A stretch of DNA of 21,975 bases, taken from NCBI GenBank assembly GCA_050292445.1, contig JBNKLQ010000081.1, forward strand, positions 1-21,975, written 5' to 3'. How positions within the stretch are numbered: position 1 is the stretch's first letter; every line of letters begins with the position of its first letter. The notes beneath the pieces are model-generated. The model made no database searches. It had not been told where the DNA came from and saw only the letters and a program-made list of their open reading frames with translations. The translations under genes were made by a program, and so were the position numbers. This document shows positions 6,312 through 15,023 of this stretch, in pieces. This DNA is from Leptofilum sp050292445. Its GTDB lineage: Bacteria; Chloroflexota; Anaerolineae; Promineifilales; Promineifilaceae.

Positions 6312-7679
6312 ATGAACGATACAACGAAATACATTTTGGACGAGAGCAAGCTGCCAAAGGCCTGGTACAACATCAATGCTGATATGCCCGTATCACCAGA
6401 ACCTGTGCTGCATCCGCAAACATTGGAGCCGGTGACGCCAGACTTCTTGAGCGTGCTGTTTCCCATGAGCCTGATCATGCAGGAGATGAGCCCGGAAGCC
6501 CAGATTGAGATTCCAGAACCGGTGCGTGAGGTATACAAGCTTTGGCGACCCACCCCCATGTTCCGCGCCCGTCGGTTGGAAAAGGCACTGGATACGCCAG
6601 CTCACATCTACTACAAATATGAGGGCGTTAGTCCCGTAGGATCGCACAAACCAAATACGGCCGTTGCCCAGGCATTCTACAACAAGGAAGCAGGCACCAA
6701 AGCACTCACCACCGAAACTGGAGCGGGCCAATGGGGATCGGCCCTGGCGATGGCCTGTAACTTCTTTGGCCTGGATTTGGAAGTGTACATGGTAAAAGTG
6801 TCGTACAACCAGAAGCCGTACCGGCGCATGGTGATTGAAAATTATGGGGCTGAAGTGTATGCCAGCCCGACGGACCGTACACAGTACGGCCGTTCCGTTT
6901 TAGCCGAGCATCCCGATTCCCCCGGTTCCCTGGGGATCGCCATTTCCGAAGCGGTTGAAGTGGCAGCTACCTCTGGCGGGACCAAAAAGTACAGCCTCGG
7001 TTCTGTGCTCAACCATGTGCTGATGCACCAAACCGTCATTGGTGAAGAAACGCTGCTGCAAATGGAAATGGCGGGCGAATATCCGGACGTTATCGTTGCC
7101 TGTACTGGCGGTGGGTCCAACTTTGGTGGTTTTGCCTTCCCGTTTGTTCGTGAGAATCTACGCCACGGCAAAAACACGACAATCATTGCTGCCGAACCAG
7201 CTGCCTCACCCAGCCTCACGCGTGGCACCTACGCCTTCGATTACGGCGACACGGCCAAGATGGCTCCCGTCGTGAAAATGCACACGCTAGGACACGGATT
7301 TGTGCCGCCAACGATTCATGCAGGTGGTTTGCGTTATCATGGCATGTCCCCGCAGGTTAGCGCCCTGGTCAACAATGGCGACATCCAGGCCCAGGCTGTG
7401 CCGCAGCTGGAAACGTTCCAGGCAGCTATGGCCTTCACTCGCGCCGAGGGCATCATCCCCGCGCCAGAATCTACCCATGCCATCGCTGTGGCTCTGCGCG
7501 AAGCGATGAAGTGCAAGGAAAGCGGCGAGAAGAAGGTAATTGCCTTCAATCTGAGCGGCCATGGCCACTTCGACATGGCGGCGTACGATGCGTACCACAA
7601 GGGCCAGCTGGAAGATTATGAATATCCGGCCGATGCCATTGCTGAAGCGATGTCCGAATTGCCGCAAGTGGGCGGTTAA
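6312..7679 (+). CDS. trpB: Tryptophan synthase beta chain, TrpB2 class
   Basis: A 455-residue PLP enzyme that condenses indole with serine to give tryptophan. The long N-terminus, YYKYEGVSPVGSHKPNTA (100-117) with PLP lysine K113, and overall length mark the TrpB2 class. Classical TrpB has about 400 residues and a GAHKIN motif. TETGAGQWG (134-142) carries the catalytic glutamate E135, and TGGGSN (266-271) binds the PLP phosphate. AAGGAG lies about seven bases before the ATG. It is the first gene after the T-box and is followed by trpE. No trpA is in the window. Known TrpB2 proteins interact weakly or not at all with TrpA and can use free indole, so this enzyme may work alone or with a distant trpA. 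Confidence 0.93.
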   Translation: MNDTTKYILDESKLPKAWYNINADMPVSPEPVLHPQTLEPVTPDFLSVLFPMSLIMQEMSPEAQIEIPEPVREVYKLWRPTPMFRARRLEKALDTPAHIYYKYEGVSPVGSHKPNTAVAQAFYNKEAGTKALTTETGAGQWGSALAMACNFFGLDLEVYMVKVSYNQKPYRRMVIENYGAEVYASPTDRTQYGRSVLAEHPDSPGSLGIAISEAVEVAATSGGTKKYSLGSVLNHVLMHQTVIGEETLLQMEMAGEYPDVIVACTGGGSNFGGFAFPFVRENLRHGKNTTIIAAEPAASPSLTRGTYAFDYGDTAKMAPVVKMHTLGHGFVPPTIHAGGLRYHGMSPQVSALVNNGDIQAQAVPQLETFQAAMAFTRAEGIIPAPESTHAIAVALREAMKCKESGEKKVIAFNLSGHGHFDMAAYDAYHKGQLEDYEYPADAIAEAMSELPQVGG

Positions 7680-7688
7680 CAGTGAAAA

Positions 7689-7744
7689 GTGAGAAGTGGC
7701 AGGTTGCAAGTAAGCTATGTGACCTGCCACCTGCCACCTCTCAC
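7689..7744. repeat. Inverted repeat in the trpB-trpE gap
   Basis: GTGAGAAGTGGCAGG (7689-7703) pairs with 7730-7744 at 14 of 15 positions. A second, inner partner of GTGGCAGGT (7696-7704) is ACCTGCCAC (7722-7730), because the CTGCCACCT word is duplicated. There is no T-tract, so it is not an obvious terminator or attenuator. Confidence 0.55.
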
Positions 7745-7778
7745 CCACCTGCCAACAGCGGCAGAATGAGAAAAATTT

Positions 7779-9293
7779 ATGAATAACCAAGTTTACACAC
7801 CGCCATTAGAACAGTTTCGTGAGTTGGCGGCGGGGCCAGCCAATTTGATACCGGTGTATCGGGAGTTTGCTGCTGATTTGGAGACGCCGGTTTCAGTGTA
7901 TCTCAAGCTAATGGATGAGCTGGGGCCATCGTTTTTGCTGGAGTCGGTGGAAGGTGGCGAGCAGGTGGGGCGGTACTCGTTTGTGGGCGTGGCTCCGCGT
8001 GGATCGATTGCTTTAAACGGCCGTACCATCACCACCACCCTTGGCGAACAAGAAACTAGCCGGGAGCTGAACGACGGCGAAGATGTATTGCACGTCCTCA
8101 AAGCGGAGCTGGGCCAGTTTGTCCACGCCGACCTGCCGGGCTTGCCCCGCTTTAACGGCGGCGCGGTAGGCTACCTAGGGTACGATGTGGTGCGCTATTT
8201 TGAAAAATTGCCAGAAACGGCCGAATCCATCCTCGACATTCCCGACGCCATCTTTTTGCTGGCCGATACGTTGGTGGTGTTCGACCATGCCCGCCACCGG
8301 CTGCTCATTTTGGCCAACACCCATGTGAATGGCGATGTGGAAGCGGCGTATGTGGAAGCCATCCAGCGGATTGAACGGGTGAGCGAACGGTTGTTACGGC
8401 CGTTGCCCGCCATTCCCCGCCGCCGTTGGCGCAGCGACAACAAAAATTTGGCTGATACCCTGCACAGCAACATGCCGCAAAGCCGTTACGAAGAGATGGT
8501 GCGCCAGGCCAAAGAACACATCGCTGCGGGCGACATCTTCCAGGTAGTGCTGAGTCAACGCTTTAGCCGCCAGACCAGCGCCCATCCCTTTGCCATTTAT
8601 CGCGCTTTGCGTATGTTGAATCCGTCCCCCTACATGTTCTACTTTGACTTTGGGCCGGAGATGCAGGTCATTGGTGCCTCGCCGGAGATGCACGTGCGTT
8701 TGGAAGATGGCATCGCCAGCGTGCGTCCCATTGCCGGGACACGACCGCGTGGCGTTACGCTAGCCGAGGATGACGCCCTGGCTGAAGAGTTACTGGCTGA
8801 TCCCAAAGAGCGCGCCGAGCATGTGATGCTCATTGACTTGGGGCGTAATGACATCGGCCGCGTCAGCGAATATGGCACGGTGAACGTGCGCGACTTGATG
8901 GTTGTGGAGCGCTACAGTCATGTGATGCACATCGTTAGCCATGTGGAAGGTCAGCTGCGTGAGGGCATGGATGCCTACGATCTGATGCGGGCTACCTTTC
9001 CCGCAGGCACCGTCAGCGGTGCGCCCAAGGTGCGGGCGATGGAAATCATCGAGGAGCTGGAAGGCGAGCGACGCGGGCTGTACGCTGGGGCTGCTGGCTA
9101 CGTCAGTTACGATGGCAGCATGGACACCTGCATTGCGATCCGCACCATGCTGATGCAGGATGACCAGATTCACGTGCAGGCGGGTGCAGGCATCGTTGCC
9201 GACAGCGATCCGGCCACGGAGCATCAGGAATCGGTGAACAAGGCCAAAGCCCTTTTTGTTGCGGTAGACCGCGCTGAGGATGGGTTGCTGTAA
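7779..9293 (+). CDS. trpE: Anthranilate synthase component I
   Basis: A 504-residue chorismate-using enzyme that, with TrpG, makes anthranilate, the first step of the tryptophan branch. The N-terminal domain carries LLESVEGGE (53-61), the segment where tryptophan binds for feedback inhibition. The catalytic domain shows NPSPYMF (281-287), IAGTRPRG (318-325), HVMLIDLGRNDIGRV (348-362), FPAGTVSGAPKVRAMEII (407-424) and the C-terminal QAGAGIVADSDP. All support a full, feedback-sensitive TrpE rather than PabB or an isochorismate synthase. The start at 7779 gives the usual N-terminus, with a weak purine-rich site (AATGAGAAAA). It lies 99 bases after trpB. Its glutaminase partner trpG comes only after trpS and a lipoprotein gene. 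Confidence 0.95.
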   Translation: MNNQVYTPPLEQFRELAAGPANLIPVYREFAADLETPVSVYLKLMDELGPSFLLESVEGGEQVGRYSFVGVAPRGSIALNGRTITTTLGEQETSRELNDGEDVLHVLKAELGQFVHADLPGLPRFNGGAVGYLGYDVVRYFEKLPETAESILDIPDAIFLLADTLVVFDHARHRLLILANTHVNGDVEAAYVEAIQRIERVSERLLRPLPAIPRRRWRSDNKNLADTLHSNMPQSRYEEMVRQAKEHIAAGDIFQVVLSQRFSRQTSAHPFAIYRALRMLNPSPYMFYFDFGPEMQVIGASPEMHVRLEDGIASVRPIAGTRPRGVTLAEDDALAEELLADPKERAEHVMLIDLGRNDIGRVSEYGTVNVRDLMVVERYSHVMHIVSHVEGQLREGMDAYDLMRATFPAGTVSGAPKVRAMEIIEELEGERRGLYAGAAGYVSYDGSMDTCIAIRTMLMQDDQIHVQAGAGIVADSDPATEHQESVNKAKALFVAVDRAEDGLL

Positions 9294-9338
9294 AAGACAA
9301 AGCGCCACAGGATATCTGTGGTTATTTACGATCAAGTT

Positions 9339-9470
9339 TAGAGGGATTCCGGCTGACAGGAGTCAGCAAAGGACCTCGGAATGACACTTGAGGGTTGCTT
9401 TGAAGAAGCAAGGCTCAACAAAAAACCTGAAATTGTCATTTCGAGCCGCTTTTGGCGAGAAATCCCTCTA
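9339..9470. repeat. BIME-like pair of inverted repeats between trpE and trpS
   Basis: TAGAGGGATT (9339-9348) is exactly complementary to 9461-9470, and CGGAATGACA (9377-9386) pairs with 9434-9443 at nine of ten positions. The region can therefore fold end to end. A small stem CTGAC-agga-GTCAG (9353-9366) sits in the left arm. Bases 9433-9469 are identical to the reverse complement of 21586-21622, making this a dispersed intergenic repeat of REP/BIME type. Confidence 0.75.
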
Positions 9471-9534
9471 AAGAATTTCCTTTAGATCCTTTTCAAAAAG
9501 AGGAATTTTCTTCAAGAAGGGTGAGGTTTTGATT

Positions 9535-10554
9535 ATGAGTAAAAAACGAGTATTTAGCGGCATTCAACCATCGGGCAATATTCACCTGGGCAACTACTTG
9601 GGCGCGGTGAAGCAGTGGGTTGAGGGGCAGGATGAAAAGGAAAATTTTATCTGCGTGGTTGATTTGCACAGTTTGACCGTGCCGCAAGACCCGGTGGAAC
9701 TGCGCTTCCAGACCCGCTCTTTGGCGGCTGTGCTGTTGGCTTCGGGCATTGATCCCGATAAAACGACCCTGTTTATCCAAAGCCACGTCACTGCCCACGC
9801 GGAAGGCTGTTGGCTGCTAAACTGCGTCACGCCGCTGGGTTGGCTGCAACGTATGACCCAGTTCAAGGACAAATCGGCCAAGCAGGAAAGCGTGGGCATG
9901 GGTCTGCTGGATTATCCAGTGCTGCAAGCGGCCGACATTATGTTGTACGATGCGCATGAAGTGCCGGTGGGTGAAGACCAGAAGCAGCATGTGGAGCTTT
10001 GCCGGGACATCGGTCAGCGGTTCAACCACATTTACGAAGAGGAATTTTTCATTATTCCTGAGCCGAAGATTCCCCAAGACGGGGCGCGGCTGATGGGGCT
10101 GGATGACCCGACCGTGAAGATGTCTAAAAGCCTAGCCTACACGCGCGGTCATGCCGTTCGCCTGCTGGATGAGCCAAAAGAGATCCTGCGCTCCTTCAAG
10201 AAGGCCGTGACGGATTCCGGGCGGGAGATTCGCTTCTCCGACGATCCAGAAAAGGCGGGCGTGAACAATTTGCTGGGCATCTACAAAGCAGTGACGGGCA
10301 AAGCCAACGACGAGGTAGAAGCAGATTTTACCAACGCCCGTGGCTACGGTGACTTGAAAGTTGGCGTGGCCGAAGTTGTCATTGAGTTCTTGGCACCGAT
10401 GCAGGCCCGTTACAAAGCGCTGATGGACGATCCGGCGGAGTTAGATCGCATTTTGGCAAAAGGGGCGGAACAGGCTGCGGCCGTTTCCATGCCCAAACTG
10501 CGCCAGATGAAGGAAATTATGGGACTGGTTCTGCCGGTTTCCAGTGATCAGTAG
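9535..10554 (+). CDS. trpS: Tryptophanyl-tRNA synthetase
   Basis: A class I synthetase that charges tRNA-Trp. From the ATG at 9535 it is 339 residues, standard for bacterial TrpRS. The HIGH-equivalent is GNIHLGNYLG (14-23), and the KMSKS loop is intact at 195-199. The segment VLQAADIMLYDAHEVPVGEDQKQHVELCRD (129-158) is the tryptophan and dimer region typical of TrpRS. An upstream in-frame TTG at 9529 is less likely, because GTGAGG (9521-9526) is correctly spaced for the ATG. The gene lies inside the trp cluster downstream of the tryptophan T-box, so charging and synthesis of tryptophan may be co-induced by uncharged tRNA-Trp. The 241-base gap after trpE holds the BIME-like repeat. The stop codon is covered by a 20-base repeat seen again near 20584. 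Confidence 0.96.
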   Translation: MSKKRVFSGIQPSGNIHLGNYLGAVKQWVEGQDEKENFICVVDLHSLTVPQDPVELRFQTRSLAAVLLASGIDPDKTTLFIQSHVTAHAEGCWLLNCVTPLGWLQRMTQFKDKSAKQESVGMGLLDYPVLQAADIMLYDAHEVPVGEDQKQHVELCRDIGQRFNHIYEEEFFIIPEPKIPQDGARLMGLDDPTVKMSKSLAYTRGHAVRLLDEPKEILRSFKKAVTDSGREIRFSDDPEKAGVNNLLGIYKAVTGKANDEVEADFTNARGYGDLKVGVAEVVIEFLAPMQARYKALMDDPAELDRILAKGAEQAAAVSMPKLRQMKEIMGLVLPVSSDQ

Positions 10555-10561
10555 GTCAGTA
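10542..10561. repeat. 20-base repeat over the trpS stop codon
   Basis: CAGTGATCAGTAGGTCAGTA here is identical to 20584-20603. The last three trpS codons and its TAG stop (10552-10554) lie inside it. GGTCAGTA is repeated once more directly after. Confidence 0.8.
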
Positions 10562-10649
10562 GGTCAGTAATCAGTATTGGGTATTCAGTGAGGAATGAGC
10601 ATTCTCATATGTGAACTGTTTTTGTCTGAACGGATCTGAGGATGCCTAG

Positions 10650-11334
10650 GTGAACATGGGCAAATGGCATAGGTTTCTTCTAGCTTTTCTATTCGTTATT
10701 GGCTTGTCGGCTTGTGGCGCATTGGGGCCAAGAACTTTCAATGCAGATGCCTCCGAAGCATCTCCGTTTTCTTTTGAGTATCCGCTTGGCTGGGAAGTTT
10801 TATACGACAATAAATCAACCTGGGCTTTTCAAAATGTTAAAGACATTGAGATCAAGGATGGTACCTTGCGGGGCTTCTTTCTTGGTACTGTTGGTGTGGG
10901 TGTTGGAATTTTAACGCCAGAAATGCTCATAAAAGAGTATGGCACAACTGAGAATACACCAGTAGAGATAATGGATTTGAAGTACCAGGAATCTGTTGAT
11001 ATGTGGCAAGCCTATCAAAATAGTGATCAAGAAGAGTTTAATGAGCAAACTGGCATGGTAAGCTTAACTGAACGTCCGCCTGTTTTAGTACCTGATGTTT
11101 ATGAGGGTCCCACAACTGTTCAAATTTGTGACAAGGAAATTGTTGTGATGAAAGTACAAGACTACAGTACGTTTGTGCAGTTTGCTCCTTATTTGGAAGA
11201 GATGGTGGGGTGTTACCGTCATTGATGACCAAGTCATTCAGATTGTTGCCCTGGCAGATCGAGCCGATGAAAACAAGTTTGAAGAGATTTTTGAATCGAT
11301 TGTTTGCAGTTTGGAAGTTCACGAGAGTGAGTGA
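10650..11334 (+). CDS. Lipoprotein of unknown function, interrupted by a frameshift
   Basis: Begins at GTG 10650 (GAGGA seven bases upstream) or ATG 10656. The signal peptide ends in a lipobox, LSAC, with C22 as the lipidated residue, followed by a globular domain opening FSFEYPLGWEV. The uninterrupted frame ends at TGA 11223-11225 (191 residues). Reading one G fewer in GGGG (11207-11210) continues sensibly as VGVTVIDDQVIQIVALADR to a TGA at 11332-11334, giving about 227 residues and ending 14 bases before trpG. This tail looks like the natural end of the domain, so a one-base insertion, real or a sequencing error, is likely. The FSFEYPLGW opening resembles the start of the conserved region in the two lipoproteins at 15024-16608. 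Base use looks more AT-rich than its neighbours, and it carries no ACGGCCGT octamer. The function is unknown. Confidence 0.7.
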
Positions 11335-11348
11335 ATTGAGGAAAAGTT

Positions 11349-11912
11349 ATGATCATTGTGATTGATAATTACGATTCGTTTACATATAACCTGGTGCAGT
11401 ATCTGGGCGAGCTGGGGCAGGAAATTCAGGTGTTCCGCAATGACCAGGTGACGCTGGAGGAGATTCGGGCGCTGAACCCGGACCACATCGTCATCAGCCC
11501 AGGGCCGGGTACCCCTGATGATGGGGGCATTTCGCTGGATGTTTTACGCGAGTTTGGGCCGACGACGCCGATCTTCGGGGTTTGTTTAGGGCATCAGTGC
11601 ATTGGCCAGGCGTACGGGGGCAAGGTGACGGGTGCACCGCGCTTAATGCATGGTAAGGTTTCGGCCGTTTACCACAACAGCGGCGGCATCTTCTCCGGCG
11701 TGCCCAGCCCGTTTAACGCCACGCGCTATCATTCGCTCATTGTGGAGGAGCCAATTCCCGATGAATTGGAAGTGACGGCGTTTACCAGCCAGGGCGAGGT
11801 GATGGGGGTGCGGCACAAAAAATACCCGACTGTTGGCGTGCAGTTCCACCCGGAAAGCATCCTCACGGAGCACGGCAAGCGGATTTTGCAGAATTTTCTC
11901 GATGGACGCTAA
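11349..11912 (+). CDS. trpG: Anthranilate synthase component II (glutamine amidotransferase)
   Basis: A 187-residue class I glutaminase that feeds ammonia to TrpE. It begins IIVIDNYDSFTYNLVQYLGE, the standard TrpG/PabA start. It has SPGPGTP (50-56), the nucleophile C79 in FGVCLGHQ, and the remaining triad H167/E169 in QFHPES. The region HGKVSAVYHNSGG (101-113) fits the same family. PabA cannot be excluded by sequence alone because one protein often serves both pathways, but the position between trpE and trpD favours anthranilate synthesis. GAGGAAA lies about six bases before the ATG. It follows the frameshifted lipoprotein by 14 bases and precedes the M16C peptidase by 139. Confidence 0.94.
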   Translation: MIIVIDNYDSFTYNLVQYLGELGQEIQVFRNDQVTLEEIRALNPDHIVISPGPGTPDDGGISLDVLREFGPTTPIFGVCLGHQCIGQAYGGKVTGAPRLMHGKVSAVYHNSGGIFSGVPSPFNATRYHSLIVEEPIPDELEVTAFTSQGEVMGVRHKKYPTVGVQFHPESILTEHGKRILQNFLDGR

Positions 11913-12051
11913 GAATTGACGGCCGTTTCCACCACAAAATTGACGATTTACACATACCGCTTTACGATTGACCGCTTTAAAGACTTTTAAAGTAGATATG
12001 TCGCATAGCGATTGTTGTGCGCCTGTAAATTGACAATTGGAAGGAACACAC

Positions 12052-14979
12052 ATGACCATCACTCACGGCTTTGAGCTGCTGAAAGAAGAAGAAATTGAAG
12101 AGCGGAACGTAATGGCCCGCCTGTATCGCCATGTAAAAAGCGGTGCGGAGCTGCTTTCCTTAGAAAATGATGATGAAAATAAATCGTTCGGCATTGCTTT
12201 TCGCACGCCGCCGGAAGATTCTACCGGGTTGCCCCACATTATGGAGCACTCGGTACTGGGCGGTTCCAAAAAGTATCCGTTGAAGGAACCCTTTGTGGAG
12301 CTGGTGAAGGGGTCGATGAAAACGTTTTTGAATGCGTTTACGTCGGCTGATATGACAGCGTATCCGGTGGCCAGCACCAATGCTCAGGATTTTTATAATT
12401 TAGTGGATGTTTATCTGGATGCGGTGCTGAACCCGCTGATTACGCCAAATCATTTGGCGCAGGAAGGCTGGCATCTGGAACTCGAATCCGTAGATGCGCC
12501 GTTAACCTACAAGGGCATTGTCTTTAACGAAATGAAGGGAGCGTACTCGTCACCGGAAGGGGTGCTGTATCGCCAGATTAAACAGGCGATGTTTCCCGAT
12601 AACGCCTACCGATACGACTCAGGTGGCGACCCAGAAGTGATGCCAAACCTGACGTATGAGCAGTTCCGTAGCTTCCATGAGACGTATTACCATCCGGCGA
12701 ATTCGCGGATTGTATTTTATGGAGATGATGATCCAGAGCAGCGGTTGAAGTTGGCGGATAGTTATCTGCGGGAGTTTGATAAGGTTGATGTGGATACGGC
12801 CGTTCCCCTCCACGCCCCCTTTGAAAAACCGCAACGCTTCACCTTTCCGTACTCCGTTGAAGCCGACGGCGACAACAGCCAAAAACATTTCGTCACCGTC
12901 AATTGGGTACTGCCGCCTGCTGATGACGATATGGAATTGCAGCGTGCCTTGAACATTCTGTCCATGACCCTGTTGGGTACAGCCGGGTCGCCACTGCGCA
13001 AAACCCTGGTCGATTCCGGCCTGGGAGATGACGTGATTGGCGGCGGATTCTCTAGCCGGATGCGGCAAGGCACCTTCTCTGTTGGCCTGAAAGGGGTGAA
13101 GGCAGAAAGTATAGAGGCCGTCGAGCGATTGGTTTTAGGCACGCTGGCTAAGCTGGCGGATGAAGGATTTGAACCGGACGCGGTGGATGCGGCCGTTAAC
13201 ACTATTGAGTTTAGCCTGCGAGAAAACAACACCGGTTCTTTCCCCCGTGGCCTGAGTTTGGCTTTTGGCGCGTTTTTCAATTGGCTTCATGATTTAGATC
13301 CGCTGCTGCCATTGAAGTTTGAAGCACCGTTAACGGCCGTTAAAGAAACCATCAACAAAGACCCCATGTACCTACCCAGCCTGATCCGTACCTACTTGCT
13401 GGAAAACAATCATCGCAGCACCGTGATTTTAGAGCCAGACCCCACCTTACAGCAGCGACAGGAAACGGCCGAAAAAGAAAAGCTGGCTGCCATCAAAGCC
13501 CGCCTCAACGAGGCCCAGCTCAACGACATCATACGCCAAACCCACGAGCTAAAAGCATTGCAAGAAAAACCTGACTCACCAGAAACGGTGGCTATGCTGC
13601 CCCGCCTGACCCTGGATGATTTGGACAAAGAAAACAAGCCAATCCCTACCGAGCGAGCAGAAGCGGCTGGCGTAGAGGTGCTGTACCATGATCTGTTCAC
13701 CAATGGCATTGTCTATTTGGAACTGGGGATGAATTTGCACACGCTGCCTGCTGATTTGCTGCCGTACGTGAAGCTTTTCGGTCGGGCGCTGGTGGAAATC
13801 GGTACCGAAACCGAAGATTTTGTGCAGCTTCAGCAGCGCATTGGGCGCAAGACGGGCGGCATTTATCCGACGACCTTCCTTTCTGCCAAGCGCGATGAAG
13901 CGGAGGCTGCTGCCTGGCTTTTTTTGCGAGGCAAGTCCACTTTGGACCAGGCGCAGGAGATGCTGGACATCATGCGTGACGTGCTGCTGACGGTGTCGCT
14001 GGACAACCAGGAGCGGTTCCGCCAGATGGTGCTGCGCGCCAAAGCCAGTCTGGAATCTGGCCTGATTCCCAGTGGGCATTCCGTGGTCAACCGCCGCCTG
14101 CGCAGCTATTTTACAGAATCCTCCTGGGTTTCTGAGCAGGTCAACGGTATTGACTATCTGTTTTTCCTGCGACGGTTAGCCGAGCAGGTGGAGAGCGATT
14201 GGCCCTCGGTATTGGCGAAGTTAGAGGCGTTGCGCGCCATTTTGGTCAGCCGTCAGAATATGCTGGCCAATGTGACGCTGGATGCGGGTAGCTGGCGCGC
14301 ATTTCAGCCGCAGTTGGCCCATTTGCTAGCGCAGATGCCGGATGTGCCGGTGGAAAAGAAGGTGTGGGATTGGAGACGGCCGTTTCAAAACGAAGGCCTC
14401 ACCATTCCAACTCAGGTCAATTACGTGGCCAAAGGCGGCAATCTGTATGATTTGGGCTATCAGGAACATGGCTCTGTGGCCGCCATCGTCAACTATCTGC
14501 GCACCACCTACTTGTGGGAAAAAGTGCGCGTCCAGGGTGGAGCCTACGGCGGCATGATCAGCTTTAGCAACACTACTGGTGTGCTCACCTACCTTTCGTA
14601 CCGGGACCCTAACCTGCTGCAAACGATTGAGGTGTACGATAATGTAGCCAGCTTCTTACAGCATGGCCTATCACACGATGATCTGACCAAAAGCATTATT
14701 GGGGCGATTAGTGCCATGGACAGCTACAAGCTGCCAGATGCCAAAGGGTACACGGCGCTGAACCGCATCCTGGTCAATAGCAGCGATGACTATCGCCAGC
14801 AAATCCGTGATGAGATTCTAGGTACCAGTCAGGCCGACTTCGTCCGTTTTAGCGAGGCGGTCGCTGCGTTAAAAAATTCGCAACAGGCCATCGTTACGGT
14901 ACTTGGCTCGGCTGAAGCAATTACCCAAGCCAATGAAGTGAAGCCAGGTGATTGGCTAATGGTGACCAAGGTTTTATAG
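12052..14979 (+). CDS. M16C zinc metallopeptidase (presequence-protease/PITRM1 type)
   Basis: A 975-residue protein, the usual length of single-chain M16C peptidases, which clasp short unfolded peptides between two halves. The inverted zinc motif HIMEH (62-66) supplies H62, the catalytic E65 and H66. The third ligand is E160 in VFNEMKGAYSSPE, about 95 residues later as expected. The C-terminal half keeps the degenerate partner domain, with VRVQGGAYGGMIS near residue 825-840. No signal peptide is seen, so it is probably cytoplasmic. An in-frame TTG at 12037 exists, but GGAAGGA sits correctly for the ATG at 12052. It is not known to take part in tryptophan synthesis. Its place between trpG and trpD is unusual. 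An oligopeptide-clearing role is inferred from the family. Confidence 0.92.
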   Translation: MTITHGFELLKEEEIEERNVMARLYRHVKSGAELLSLENDDENKSFGIAFRTPPEDSTGLPHIMEHSVLGGSKKYPLKEPFVELVKGSMKTFLNAFTSADMTAYPVASTNAQDFYNLVDVYLDAVLNPLITPNHLAQEGWHLELESVDAPLTYKGIVFNEMKGAYSSPEGVLYRQIKQAMFPDNAYRYDSGGDPEVMPNLTYEQFRSFHETYYHPANSRIVFYGDDDPEQRLKLADSYLREFDKVDVDTAVPLHAPFEKPQRFTFPYSVEADGDNSQKHFVTVNWVLPPADDDMELQRALNILSMTLLGTAGSPLRKTLVDSGLGDDVIGGGFSSRMRQGTFSVGLKGVKAESIEAVERLVLGTLAKLADEGFEPDAVDAAVNTIEFSLRENNTGSFPRGLSLAFGAFFNWLHDLDPLLPLKFEAPLTAVKETINKDPMYLPSLIRTYLLENNHRSTVILEPDPTLQQRQETAEKEKLAAIKARLNEAQLNDIIRQTHELKALQEKPDSPETVAMLPRLTLDDLDKENKPIPTERAEAAGVEVLYHDLFTNGIVYLELGMNLHTLPADLLPYVKLFGRALVEIGTETEDFVQLQQRIGRKTGGIYPTTFLSAKRDEAEAAAWLFLRGKSTLDQAQEMLDIMRDVLLTVSLDNQERFRQMVLRAKASLESGLIPSGHSVVNRRLRSYFTESSWVSEQVNGIDYLFFLRRLAEQVESDWPSVLAKLEALRAILVSRQNMLANVTLDAGSWRAFQPQLAHLLAQMPDVPVEKKVWDWRRPFQNEGLTIPTQVNYVAKGGNLYDLGYQEHGSVAAIVNYLRTTYLWEKVRVQGGAYGGMISFSNTTGVLTYLSYRDPNLLQTIEVYDNVASFLQHGLSHDDLTKSIIGAISAMDSYKLPDAKGYTALNRILVNSSDDYRQQIRDEILGTSQADFVRFSEAVAALKNSQQAIVTVLGSAEAITQANEVKPGDWLMVTKVL

Positions 14980-15023
14980 AAAGACTTGGCTGATTTGTAG
15001 AACTAAAAATGGGGAGAAAAATA

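Noticed and set aside
6127..6315. A 62-residue frame across the T-box terminator
   Set aside because: It translates the T-box core and terminator stem, and the nucleotide structure explains all the sequence.
7680..7778. A classical trp attenuator with leader peptide before trpE
   Set aside because: There is no short frame with tandem Trp codons and no T-run after the hairpin. Control is better explained by the T-box upstream of trpB.
9529..9534. TTG start six bases before the trpS ATG (similar TTG-ATT-ATG at rpmB 19654)
   Set aside because: The ribosome-binding sites are spaced for the ATG in both cases, and the family N-termini begin there.
15009..15023. Earlier ATG of the first tandem lipoprotein
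   Set aside because: It overlaps the GGGGAG ribosome-binding site and would lengthen the signal peptide with MGRKI. ATG 15024 fits better.
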